A stretch of DNA of 43,311 nt from Phormidium tenue FACHB-1052. GTDB taxonomy: Bacteria > Cyanobacteriota > Cyanobacteriia > Phormidesmidales > Phormidesmidaceae. The notes under the pieces are model-generated. The model was not told the DNA's origin and did not search any database. It saw only the letters and a program-made list of their open reading frames with translations. Numbering within the stretch: the stretch's first letter is position 1; each line of letters opens with the position of its first letter. This document shows positions 16,021 to 23,872 of the stretch, in pieces. A program made the position numbers and the translations under genes. The DNA is taken from NCBI RefSeq assembly GCF_014696675.1, contig NZ_JACJQN010000030.1, positions 1 to 43,311 of the forward strand. The letters are read 5' to 3'.

Positions 16021-16290
16021 CTAAGGCTTGGTTGCTGGAGTTTGCTTCATGGCATCGCCTTGCTCCATGGCGTCACCATCTTGTTGCATGGCATCGCCTT
16101 GCTCCATGGCGTCACCATCTTGTTGCATGGCATCGCCTTGCTCCATAGCGTCACCATCTTGTTGCATGGCATCGCCTTGCTCCATGGCATCAGGCGTAGT
16201 CTGTTGAGTACTTTCGGTTTTACCTGTGCAGGCAGTCACACCAGCAACTAAGGTTAGCCCAATAATTAAAGACAGTACTGTCCGATTCAT
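16021..16290 (-). CDS. Methionine-rich repeat lipoprotein (MXKDX/MrpX-like)
   Basis: An 89-residue protein with a lipoprotein signal (LVAGVTAC, C21). Residues 35-81 are built of GDAMEQ/GDAMQQD units, giving a methionine every five to seven residues. This is the pentapeptide MXKDX repeat type. In Azospira suillum the methionine-rich MrpX soaks up hypochlorite and is regenerated by YedY1; the neighbours here fit that role. Copper binding through Met is an alternative. AAGGA sits 8 bases before the ATG. It is the first gene of the minus-strand island. Confidence 0.75.
   Translation of the reverse strand: MNRTVLSLIIGLTLVAGVTACTGKTESTQQTTPDAMEQGDAMQQDGDAMEQGDAMQQDGDAMEQGDAMQQDGDAMEQGDAMKQTPATKP
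16049..16192. repeat. 39-bp tandem repeat (four copies) encoding the Met-rich motif
   Basis: Copies begin at 16049, 16088, 16127 and 16166, exactly 39 bases apart, with the last partial. They are nearly identical at DNA level (the third has one visible change, CCATAG for CCATGG), so copy number probably changes by slippage or recombination. Each unit encodes 13 residues with two methionines. Confidence 0.9.
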
Positions 16291-16413
16291 AGTTTTTGTC
16301 CTTATAGATAGCTGAACTAGCAGAGCTAATTTCTGGAGATGGCAAACCCTCTTTTGCAGGAAACGTGTTGGGTTTTGAACTCATCCCAGACAGTTCAAGT
16401 TTCTCTATAAGCA

Positions 16414-16430
16414 CTGAAGCTTCCCTGAAT
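16414..16430 (-). promoter_or_regulatory. Direct-repeat operator candidate of the redox island
   Basis: On the minus strand ATTCAG and CTTCAG are separated by five bases (11-bp period), about 124 bases before the lipoprotein start. OmpR-family regulators bind direct repeats of this spacing. The response regulator of the island is the natural candidate. Only one pair is seen. Confidence 0.35.
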
Positions 16431-16474
16431 GAAAGCTGAGAATCCTCTAAATTAGCTCCTAGCAAATTCTCAAT

Positions 16475-16606
16475 TTAAATTAAGCCTTTTCTCAGAAACC
16501 GCTCTACGGCAGCAGTAGCCCACACCCGTACCCCATCTATTGCTGCCTGAGAGGGTGATTGTATAGCGTTTGTCCAAGCATCAGCATAGGCAAGCTCTCT
16601 TATCAA
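16475..16606 (-). pseudogene. Possible C-terminal gene fragment
   Basis: A frame of about 43 codons reads LIRELAYADAWTNAIQSPSQ, then AAIDGVRVWATAAVERFLRK before TAA at 16477-16475. Composition and helical pattern look like the end of a real protein. There is no ATG or ribosome site and a stop lies just upstream. It is most likely a remnant of a lost gene; family not recognised. Confidence 0.25.
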
Positions 16607-17384
16607 GCAAGGGGTAGAGGTTTATGGAGCAGTTCCTCTGAACAGCAAAGACGCTACAAAGACCCTAGGTGGAGATCTGTCTGACAAAACACCCCCACGG
16701 AATCTTAGATGGAAAATTTCAGTATAAATCCCTGGCGACTGGGGCAGACAACTTAAGATTCCCTTCTAGCTAATACAGATTTACTTGTGGATGGTTCAGC
16801 TCCACTAAGGCGCTTGCTTGACTGGTGCGCGATGCAATTCGGCTGAAACATGATTCCATCGGACAGAGCAGTCCTACGTTCAGTGCAACTCCTGTGGCAG
16901 AACTATGAGTCGGTTGCAAAGGGAAACACCTAGTGAAATAACTCTGAGTCCTAGAGTAGTTGTCCCGCGCCGCAACCCCTCCACAGCTGCATCTCCTGCA
17001 CAAACCCTCCCTACACAAGGAATCCAAGCCAACCGAGAGGTTTGGTTGCGATTTGTAGAGAGAACGGCAAAATCAGGCTTTGAGACAACTGGCACAAGCC
17101 AGCATAAGCCAAACCTAGTCCACTTTTTAGCCCTACTGGCACAGAGCATATGTGCTCATAACCTATTAAGTGGGCTGCTTAAGTGCACTTGTCTTCCTTC
17201 CTAGCTGAGCCTCTTTAAGCAGAGGCTCGGCAAAGTTTGCCAGAAAGCGGATATAACTCGGCAGCATCCGCCGGAGAAAGGTTATTGTCGACAGGATACT
17301 GCCGAGGCAACCGCTGAAAGTCTTATGTGTCAATACTTCTAAGGCACTACAAGCAGTCTCCAAACAAGATCTTCAAAACCCAGA
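16607..17384. other. Stretch without a recognisable gene
   Basis: Open frames exist on both strands (for example 16905-17204 plus and 16880-17149 minus), but neither has a ribosome site, a fold pattern or a plausible start. The region may be decayed mobile DNA between the redox island and the recombinase unit. Confidence 0.3.
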
Positions 17385-17546
17385 TCAAAATTCTTGCCGG
17401 CTTGAGTTAGATAATTCTTGTTTTTCGATCCAAAGTATTAATCCTTCTTGAAAAATCCGACTAAGGTCGCCGCGCTGATTGACGTAGGAGTGAATTTTAT
17501 TCAGGATCTCAAGTTCGATTGAGACAGCAGTAGCAATACGCGGCAT
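17385..17546 (-). CDS. 53-residue ribbon-helix-helix protein
   Basis: GGGAGGA lies 6-7 bases before the ATG. The protein begins MPRIATAVSIELEILNKIHS and continues YVNQRGDLSRIFQEGLILWI. A short strand (residues 2-9) is followed by two helices split by QRGD, the classic CopG/Arc layout. It stands alone, so it is either an orphan antitoxin/regulator or the survivor of a toxin-antitoxin or plasmid regulator pair. The palindromes 500-800 bases away are possible targets, but no link is shown. Confidence 0.65.
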   Translation of the reverse strand: MPRIATAVSIELEILNKIHSYVNQRGDLSRIFQEGLILWIEKQELSNSSRQEF

Positions 17547-18060
17547 AAGAATTCCTCCCAATAGATTTGAGAAAACAGGCTCTAAATTAGAGGCAAATTG
17601 ATCAGTTAGCCAAATTCATGCGGTCTAGATTTGACAAGAAATCAATCAGATAATTGCTCGAAGCACAAGCGCACAAACAGCTCGAAATAAGATCGAACAT
17701 TGAGGTATCGAATCCAATTTTAGGCAGCGATCGCCCTTCATCAGCTTCAATGGATTCCAGCAATCCTATGCAAATAGCCAACTTAGCTCGAGAATAACGC
17801 TCAAACACCGTAAAAGTCAACAGCTCATTTCACGTCCTAGCTAAATTTTTATTCCTAAGAATGGCAGATAAAATCAAAAAAGTCCACTCATCCCTTCTGT
17901 ATCATATGCAACATTTTTTGAATCACAAAATTATGAGATTTATTGTAATGTTTTGTTAACTACCCTCTTTAAGTAGTCAAAGTGCTTGTTTAAGGCTATC
18001 TAAGATAGTCTGAAGAGGTTTCAGTCAGATTCAAAAATTGTTTAATGAGGCCGCGCTGGA

Positions 18061-18088
18061 TTTTTACCCATAACGTTATGGGTAAAAA
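18061..18088. promoter_or_regulatory. 28-bp perfect palindrome (copy 1 of the CCCATAACGTTATGGG site)
   Basis: The core CCCATAACGTTATGGG is extended on both sides by TTTTTA/TAAAAA to 28 bases of perfect dyad symmetry with no spacer. Such a site is typical of a dimeric regulator's operator or a recombination/replication site. The same 16-bp core recurs at 18351-18366. Confidence 0.65.
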
Positions 18089-18350
18089 TTGAAATGTGCG
18101 CGAATAACCTCTTTCCCCAATACCTAAATTCTTGAATGCGTGTTCTTCGCCAGAATTGAAAGACACATTAAAAGTCAACCTACTGGCCAAAGTCTGAGAG
18201 CCTATGCCTCCTGCGCACTAGGAGGTTGAAGCTTAAATTGCTCTTTTAAGTTGAGCCTCTGAAAGCTTTGCGTTAAATGGTCTTTACGACTTGCAAAGCC
18301 AGAGCTGAGCCCTTGGAAATCAAGAGATGGAACTGCCTAGAATCAACTGG

Positions 18351-18366
18351 CCCATAACGTTATGGG
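18351..18366. promoter_or_regulatory. 16-bp perfect palindrome (copy 2)
   Basis: CCCATAACGTTATGGG, identical to the core at 18067-18082 and followed by the same TAAA. It lies 24 bases before the left 22-bp direct repeat. An AACGTTAT octamer also precedes the right direct repeat (about 23840), so the motif may belong to the mobile unit's end. Confidence 0.6.
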
Positions 18367-18389
18367 TAAATTGCCTTGCTATTCGTATA

Positions 18390-18411
18390 GTTATATAGGA
18401 TCCACTTCTGA
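18390..18411. repeat. 22-bp direct repeat, left copy (candidate att site)
   Basis: GTTATATAGGATCCACTTCTGA matches the right copy at 23842-23863 in all but two or three positions, including 14 contiguous bases from GGATCC. In this copy ACTTCT (18404-18409) and AGAAGT (18414-18419) also form an inverted pair around GAAT, like tyrosine recombinase core arms. Confidence 0.55.
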
Positions 18412-18476
18412 ATAGAAGTTGAACAAGATGTGTCCGCATAATCAGACAAGCATGCCCCAGGGAAGGTTAAGTGACT

Positions 18477-18527
18477 CTTCCCTTCTCCACTTATTGATAC
18501 TAGATATCAATAAGTGGAGAGGGGAAG
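18477..18527. terminator. Long hairpin, probable terminator of the six-repeat gene
   Basis: Arms 18477-18499 and 18505-18527 pair over 23 bases with one mismatch around a five-base loop. It lies 43 bases past the stop of the minus-strand gene ending at 18570. No strong T run follows, so it may also act as a transcription barrier at the edge of the mobile unit. Confidence 0.6.
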
Positions 18528-18569
18528 TAGCTATATTTCTCAAAGTTTTCTTAATTTGACTACTTACTG

Positions 18570-20009
18570 TCAGCCCTTAAATTTGGTAGCTTTACTGCTT
18601 TTAGGTTGATCTCCTAAGCTTTTAACGCTGCCGTACCATCTCTCTAAGCCGCTCGCTGACTGATGCTCAACAAATTCCCATTCAGGCCATTTTTCACGGA
18701 AAGCTTGATGCCCTTGTTGGGAATAGTCTCTGACTTCATGCAACGTAGTATTGACATATTTAGAGAAGTCAGATTCCGACAATAGACTTGAACCGATGTC
18801 TTTGCGCGCTAGGGGATGTACGGTTCCATAGAATACGAATAACCGTCTATGGGACAGCCGCCGGACGTGAGGAAAATTCTGGAAAGAACAATTTTCGCCG
18901 AACCTCTCCTTAAAGTACTGAAGTCCCTTCCTAGCAGCGTCATTTACTCTTGGAGGATTGGTTCCAACCAAGTCTGCAAACTCAGCAGCTGTTAGGTTTA
19001 TGTGGAATTCTGGGAGATTGACTTGAGCAAGAGTCAGCGCAGCCTGCCATTCAGATGACCACCCTTTACTATCATCTGCATCCTCTTCCAGTTCTATAGA
19101 TGAAGAAACCACAGGGTTATTGGTACTTTGGTTCAAGTCTTGAGTGTTTATCGGCTTAATCTGCGACGTTACCTTAGGGCTAAAGAACCAGCTTTTAGAT
19201 TTAGACCCTTTCACGGGCAGCGTTTGCACCTCCCAATCAGGAAATTTGTCAGCAAAAGAGCCTTTTTTTACCCATTCATCTACCGAAGAAGGGTTCGTGT
19301 TCATTCTTTGGGCGAATTGGGCTAACTTTAAAACCTCTACCTCTGGCCCACAACGGAAGTAGGTTAGGGCATTCAAATTTTCGTGGAATGACCAACCTGG
19401 GAACTTAAGTCGAAACTTTTCCAAGCCTTCCTGGCGACAGATCTTCTTGAGATAGCCAACGCCTATACCCTTGAGCAAGCTGAACTGATGGGCAGTTAGG
19501 TGATCACTTGGCAGAGTATCTTCCGGTTGCTCTCCCAGAATCTCAAGTTTGCCGTACCAGCGGATAATGCTTTTCGTTCCATAGTAGGGAACTTCTAGAT
19601 AATCCCACCCTGGAAAACGATTTCGAAACCAAGCATGGCCATTTCGAGTGAACATATATAACTGGGTAATGCAAGGTACATTACAAACCTGGCAGAACTC
19701 TGGACCTCGTATGAGACCAGGAATAGGAGCATCATCTGGATGTTCTCTTAAAGGCCCTGAGAACGTAAACCGCCATTCCTTCTGGGGAGAGTTAGGACGG
19801 TTGACCAATTCAAAACTACAACCTTCGCCGAATTTAGCTTTGAATGCATCTATGCCTCTGCGGGCATAACGTCCTGGAGTATTGCAATGAACCCTTGCAA
19901 GGGCAGCAAACTCGAGTGAGTTTAGCCCAGAACGAACATAGGTGGCAGTGTTCTGAGCCGCCTGGAGAGCTTCATTCCAATCTTGAGACCATGGCTTAGG
20001 TTCGTCCAT
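18570..20009 (-). CDS. Unrecognised protein of six HTH-like repeats
   Basis: A 479-residue soluble protein. Six related modules lie at about 29-87, 98-155, 170-218, 226-276, 338-396 and 409-461. Each has a helix (L-T-x-x-x-F-A-x-L), a turn, a second helix ending in R/K-x-G, then F-x-x-x-F-P-x-W-x-F and a strand often ending in W-Y-G or F-x-G. Modules 1 and 5 are preceded by the same W-S-x-x-W-x-x-A-L-x-x-A-Q segment, so the protein looks like two paralogous halves. The helical part resembles MerR/excisionase-type HTH; repeated DNA binding is inferred. It is divergent from the recombinase gene and may be its accessory factor. No known family recognised. Confidence 0.6.
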   Translation of the reverse strand: MDEPKPWSQDWNEALQAAQNTATYVRSGLNSLEFAALARVHCNTPGRYARRGIDAFKAKFGEGCSFELVNRPNSPQKEWRFTFSGPLREHPDDAPIPGLIRGPEFCQVCNVPCITQLYMFTRNGHAWFRNRFPGWDYLEVPYYGTKSIIRWYGKLEILGEQPEDTLPSDHLTAHQFSLLKGIGVGYLKKICRQEGLEKFRLKFPGWSFHENLNALTYFRCGPEVEVLKLAQFAQRMNTNPSSVDEWVKKGSFADKFPDWEVQTLPVKGSKSKSWFFSPKVTSQIKPINTQDLNQSTNNPVVSSSIELEEDADDSKGWSSEWQAALTLAQVNLPEFHINLTAAEFADLVGTNPPRVNDAARKGLQYFKERFGENCSFQNFPHVRRLSHRRLFVFYGTVHPLARKDIGSSLLSESDFSKYVNTTLHEVRDYSQQGHQAFREKWPEWEFVEHQSASGLERWYGSVKSLGDQPKSSKATKFKG

Positions 20010-20309
20010 GCTAAATAAATCTCCCTCTATTTAACTGGGTTTAGATAAAGGGTAAACCTAAGGAGACTCAAGGTTCTAGAGGTCGCGAGTTAAATAAACG
20101 GAGAGCCTATATATAGCAATGAAATCTATTTAAGCGCTGAATCCCTTACATATCAAGGCTTTAGAGCAACATCTCAAAAACAATTTTATTCAATGTTTAG
20201 GTCGGATTGCCTGAATCATTTTCTTTATTGCTATATAAAACTAGTTTTTATAGAAAAACCTTGACTGTTTTCCGTGCTAACTACTATATGAATTCTCAAT
20301 TTTCTTATC
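20010..20309. promoter_or_regulatory. Divergent promoter region with 11-bp inverted repeats
   Basis: TATATAGCAAT (20110-20120) and ATTGCTATATA (20227-20237) are perfect inverted copies 106 bases apart, one toward each divergent gene. TTGACT (20261-20266) and TATATG (20285-20290) with 18 bases between form a good sigma-70-type promoter for the recombinase. Its ATG at 20310 lacks a ribosome site and would have a very short leader. Confidence 0.5.
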
Positions 20310-21134
20310 ATGCAAAACATCTTAGGCACCATCAATTATTATAAAAGTGAACTTGGGCCTTCGCAGATTGCGGCCTATAATCAGTTTGAGTCAGCCTTCA
20401 GGCTCTTTTTAATGCCTGGATGGGGTCTTCCAAGGCCACCTAAACGCTCTACAAAAGAAGATTTAGCCAATGCCCACTATGCGTTGAGTCAGCTTCCCAT
20501 TGAGAAACTCTATGGATGGGAGATTGCTTTAGAAAAAGGCTTTGATTTAGCTGGAAAGAATGATGACCAGCGCTCCGTACCACGTTCCCATATCCGCAAG
20601 TTCTATAAGTGGTCTATTGACAAGAGTATTTTAGTCGACCCAACGTGCCATGAGATGACACCGAAAGTCTCTCCACCTTCCTTTGTCGGGAGAGGTAATA
20701 GGCCCAATACGCGCCGAAACAAGGTTGACATGACCCCTTACAGCTTGAAGGATGACCAAATTTCTGAACCTTTGCAGCAGAAATTTGATGGGTTTTGGAA
20801 GTTCTCGATTGAGCCGTTTTATAAGAAACGAATTAAGAAGTCAATTCGTGAAACAACTGCAGAGATGCACTACAGAACTCATAGAGAGATGCTAGGTTGG
20901 CTTCATAATCACTGTAATGTCCCTTTAGATGAGTTGAGCTTTGACTCGATTATCCGCCCAGCCAGTTTGATAGATCGAGAAGATGCTGAAGCGGCCGCAG
21001 AGGAATTTAGAGAATTCATGTATGAGTTTGCTAAGTTTCTTCAGCGGCGAGGATGCCACTCAGACTCTATAGCTAGAAAGTTAGGCATAATAACACAGCT
21101 TGTTCAGTTTCAATATTTAGGTCAGTACCACCAT
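20310..21134 (+). pseudogene. Large tyrosine recombinase-like gene, 5' part (interrupted by IS1)
   Basis: Codons 1-275 of a gene cut by the insertion at 21135. Removing the IS and one target copy (21135-22210) joins this part to 22211-23419 in the same frame, giving 677 codons. Residues 1-275 are helical and would be the DNA-binding arm and core-binding regions (SQIAAYNQFESAFRLFLMPG near the start; a second helical unit around 170-260). No catalytic residue lies here. As it stands the gene is broken, so the recombinase is probably inactive unless the IS leaves precisely. Confidence 0.75.
21127..21134. repeat. 8-bp target-site duplication of the IS, left
   Basis: ACCACCAT directly before the left inverted repeat, identical to 22203-22210 directly after the right one. 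Eight to nine bases is the duplication size usual for IS1. Confidence 0.85.
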
Positions 21135-22202
21135 GGCACTGGTCTGTTAGGCGGTGATAGGTAAAATGGGTGCAGTGCAACTACTCCAAAGCCATGGATT
21201 GTCCTCACTGCCAAAGCCTCCAGGTTGTAAAGAATGGGCGGGAATCGCTCTCAGACGGTGTGCTGCTCCAGCGATATCGCTGCAACGACTGCGGCAAGCG
21301 ATTTAATGAGCGCACCGGCACCCCAATGGCCCGACTCCGAGCGCCTAGTTCATTGGTGGCCACGGCATTGACTAGCCGCACCGAAGGGATGGGAGTGCGG
21401 GCGGCAGGCCGCACTTTCGGTAAATCTCACTCAACAATTCTGCGCTGGGAAGAGCGCTTGGCAAATCAGGTTGATGCCTGGTCACCCTCGGCCCCAGCAG
21501 GTCGAGAGGTGACGCTAGAAGGAGATGAGGTGTACACTCGCGTCGGCGAGAACCGTCCCCCCCGCTAGCTCAGAAGGCTGGACGATCCACTTTATCGAAC
21601 GCAGCAGTCGCTACTGGGTTTCAGCAATGGCGGGTCATAAGGACGAACTGCTGTTTCAGCGGGGAACGCAACAGGCTTGGCAGTGGGCACAAGCGTGTCC
21701 TTACATTCGGTGGTTCACCGACGGTGAGCGTCGCTACGCTAAAGCGTTGTGGGACTTGGCCAGTGTCTATCTAGCGCTCCGCAATTGCCCAAGAGCCTAC
21801 CGCACTCGAAAAGTCTGGCGAGAAGGACTGGAAGTGGCGATGAAGGTTAAAGGCTCTCAAGGCCAGCGACGTGTGGTTTGGGTTAAGGCAGAGCATCCGT
21901 TCACCGCGATTAGTCCCACTGCGGAGGTGCATGCGAATCATAACGAGGCCCAGAATGCGGCCCTAAGACGACGGTGTAGCGCGTATCGTCGGCGTCAGAA
22001 TCTCTATGCTAAGACTCGGGCAGGGTTGCAGCGCGTCTTGGATGTTCAGCGGATCATTCATAATTGGGTGAGGCCGCACTGGGGATTAGAGAAACGGACG
22101 ACTCCGGCGATGGCGATAGGTCTCTGCTCTCGACCCTTATCAACCCAGGAAATCCTTTGCATGAAAGGGTTTCGATACATCTCCTCTTAACGAACCAGTG
22201 CC
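21135..22202 (+). mobile_element. IS1-family insertion sequence (1068 bp)
   Basis: The left end GGCACTGGTCTGTTAGGCGG (21135-21154) and the complement of the right end (22183-22202, GGCACTGGTTCGTTAAGAGG) match at about 15 of 20 positions. Identical 8-bp duplications flank them. The interior encodes one transposase with an InsA-type zinc ribbon and a DDE-type InsB domain. The precise duplication and restorable host gene show a recent event. Confidence 0.92.
21194..22190 (+). pseudogene. IS1-family transposase with frameshift in a C7 run
   Basis: The first frame (21194-21568) has the zinc ribbon CPHC...CNDC, an HTH (VRAAGRTFGKSHSTILRWEE) and the first catalytic region EGDEVYTRVGE. The second frame carries SEGWTIHFIERSSRYW, WFTDGERRY and the C-terminal HWGLEKRTTPAMAIGL. 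They join perfectly if one C is removed from the seven at 21557-21563, giving 331 residues. The shift needed is +1, not the -1 of classical IS1, and many cyanobacterial relatives use a single frame. So this is a one-base insertion, a sequencing error or an unusual frameshift site. Confidence 0.85.
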
Positions 22203-22210
22203 ACCACCAT
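22203..22210. repeat. 8-bp target-site duplication of the IS, right
   Basis: ACCACCAT, identical to 21127-21134. Either copy restores the host gene's HH codons (CAC CAT) when the element is removed. Confidence 0.85.
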
Positions 22211-23419
22211 CCTCACGGGAATGATATTCCCGTCATGAAAGTAGTGAGGGAGCTATTACTTTATTATGAAGACTGTGCCGATAATGAACTAGATCCACTA
22301 TTGATCGAGCTTAAATGGCTGGACTTAAAGGAAGTGATTCAGAAAGTTGCGTTACCTGCCTTTAAATTTACAGAGTCTAAGACAAAAGATAGAGTCAATC
22401 GTCCTATAACGGCTATTGCAAATAGTTTTCAGGATGCTCTTCTCTGGTCTAAATCTTCGCTCATGGCACCCCGTCGACCAGGGGAATGGCGCACTTGTAA
22501 GATGGCAATGTCATGTGACTTAAGCGGAAAGCCTAAGGATCTTTTAGCTGGTGAATGGATTTGGCCCCTCCCTACAGACCGTCTTGAGGAGGAAGAAGTC
22601 AAGTACGGCTACTTGACCCGTCAGTACGTTTATCTGGATCCAGCAACACAGGAAAAGTTTGGTACCTATCTGGGTAGTAAACCACCCTCTGACCGTTATT
22701 TAGAGCGCGTTCCGCTTTGGTTTAAGGATACTCCGCCTCAAGCTGCCAAGAGTGGAGACTCCCATGGCCATCAGCAGGTGTTGATTATGGATCGGAGAGT
22801 GTACCGAGATAAGCACATTTATGACTTTCTAGAAGCCTATATCATGGGCTATTGGCGAGATAAATATGGTAATTGGATCAGCATTGGGAAAAGTCTTGAA
22901 GCTCCCAACTCCAGCTTTCATTTTTATGAACTGCGATCTTCTATCGCAGCTGATACCACTGTGCATGAGGATAATGGTCCTATAATTCAGCCCGCCGTGT
23001 GGTTGTATGTAGGGGCTAGAAAGGGAGGACAGCATCGCTGTGGAGACTTTGGTGGGAAAATTGCTCGCATAGCTTACAAGCTAACGGGCCAATTCTTAAC
23101 GCCTCATCTTATGCGCTCAGTTTATGCGGTTCACCTGCTGGAGACAGTCAAAGATAGAGCTACTCTCATCTCATTGGCAGAGGCCATGGGGCATAAAATA
23201 GAGACGCTAGAGCGGATTTATGACAAGCGGCGCCCTTACCAGAAAACGCGGCTAAGCGAAATCGAGATCTCCCAACAGCTTGATCGAATATGTGCTGGGC
23301 TGCCCGTCAGCGTCAATGCACCTTCTAAGGATGCGGGAACGAATATGGATTTGATAAAGATGGCTATCAGCCAACTCTCTCCTCGCGAGCAGGATGTGTT
23401 GAAGCAATCCATGTCATAG
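22211..23419 (+). pseudogene. Large tyrosine recombinase-like gene, 3' part (catalytic domain)
   Basis: Codons 276-677 of the interrupted gene. The tyrosine recombinase signature is visible in degenerate form: the first arginine in MAPRRPGEWRTCKM (about R363), H-x-x-R in TPHLMRSVYAVHLL (H574, R577), then GHKIETLERIYDKRR with the likely nucleophile Y612. It is much larger than XerC/D (about 300 residues) because of long N-terminal and mid-domain insertions, as in recombinases of transposon-like or genomic island elements. A frame opening upstream at 22064 only reads through the IS end and is not a real start. Confidence 0.75.
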
Positions 23420-23453
23420 GACATCTACTCGCACGCAAACCTACGCAAACTGC

Positions 23454-23499
23454 TTTGCCCAACATTGTTGAAATGACCTTTTTCGCAATGTTGGGCAAA
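23454..23499. terminator. Hairpin after the large recombinase gene
   Basis: TTTGCCCAACATTG (23454-23467) pairs perfectly with CAATGTTGGGCAAA (23486-23499), an 14-bp stem with an 18-base loop, 35 bases after the stop. It is likely a terminator or the structured end of the mobile unit. Confidence 0.6.
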
Positions 23500-23654
23500 A
23501 GGGTATTGGAGCTGGTGTAGCGGTTGATGCTGGAGCAGCAGATGGAGCTTCTAGATGCTCATCCACTGTTACAGGTCAATGCCCTCGATGTGAAAGGCCC
23601 ATTATCAGATCAAATTTTGGTCAGGTTCATTGGGACTGCGAGAACTGCGATTAG
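23472..23654 (+). pseudogene. Zinc-ribbon coding fragment
   Basis: A frame without ATG ends GQCPRCERPIIRSNFGQVHW-DCENCD before TAG at 23652-23654. The two CxxC pairs and the aromatic between them look like a genuine zinc ribbon. A second frame over the same bases, from ATG 23527 to 23697, reads MLEQQMELLDAHPLLQVNAL and on for 56 residues. Only one can be real. The zinc-ribbon frame is preferred as a remnant; neither has a good ribosome site. Confidence 0.3.
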
Positions 23655-23841
23655 ACCGTGGCTCTTTATAAACGCAGCATTGGATCCAAATCCCTAAAAT
23701 TTTTAATTGTCAACAATAAGTCTCCATTCTCAATAAGCCCTGGTGTTTTGCTCCGATTTAATGCTAAATCGCCAAAACCCTTGCTATGCGGATAAACTAA
23801 ACTTGCTGAAATGCACAAAAGAGCAAGTAAAAATTTGCAAC

Positions 23842-23863
23842 GTTATTTTGGATCCACTTCTGA
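23842..23863. repeat. 22-bp direct repeat, right copy (candidate att site)
   Basis: GTTATTTTGGATCCACTTCTGA, counterpart of 18390-18411. The two copies enclose about 5.4 kb with the six-repeat protein and the large recombinase. This copy lies 9 bases before the GTG of the small recombinase and overlaps its ribosome site (GAGG). Confidence 0.55.
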
Positions 23864-23872
23864 GGTAATTCG

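Larger units (their letters stand above)
17547..18569. other. Palindrome-rich intergenic region
   Basis: No gene can be supported. A 72-codon frame at 17602-17820 (minus) begins at TTG without a clear ribosome site, and a 64-codon frame at 17996-18190 is crossed by an operator-like palindrome. The region holds two copies of CCCATAACGTTATGGG, one copy of the 22-bp direct repeat and a 23-bp-stem hairpin, each listed separately. Confidence 0.4.

Noticed and set aside
16049..16192. 39-bp repeat as a CRISPR or minisatellite without function
   Set aside because: It is an in-frame part of a lipoprotein gene and encodes a known type of Met-rich repeat.
16880..17204. Overlapping frames on both strands in the AT-rich gap
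   Set aside because: Neither has a start signal or fold pattern; probably decayed DNA.
17602..17820. 72-codon minus frame beginning at TTG
   Set aside because: Weak start and no recognisable pattern; kept only as a note in the intergenic entry.
17996..18190. 64-codon minus frame
   Set aside because: A 28-bp perfect palindrome runs through it and there is no ribosome site.
22064..22210. Apparent N-terminus of the downstream recombinase frame
   Set aside because: It reads through the end of the IS in a non-transposase frame; the true gene continues from 21134.
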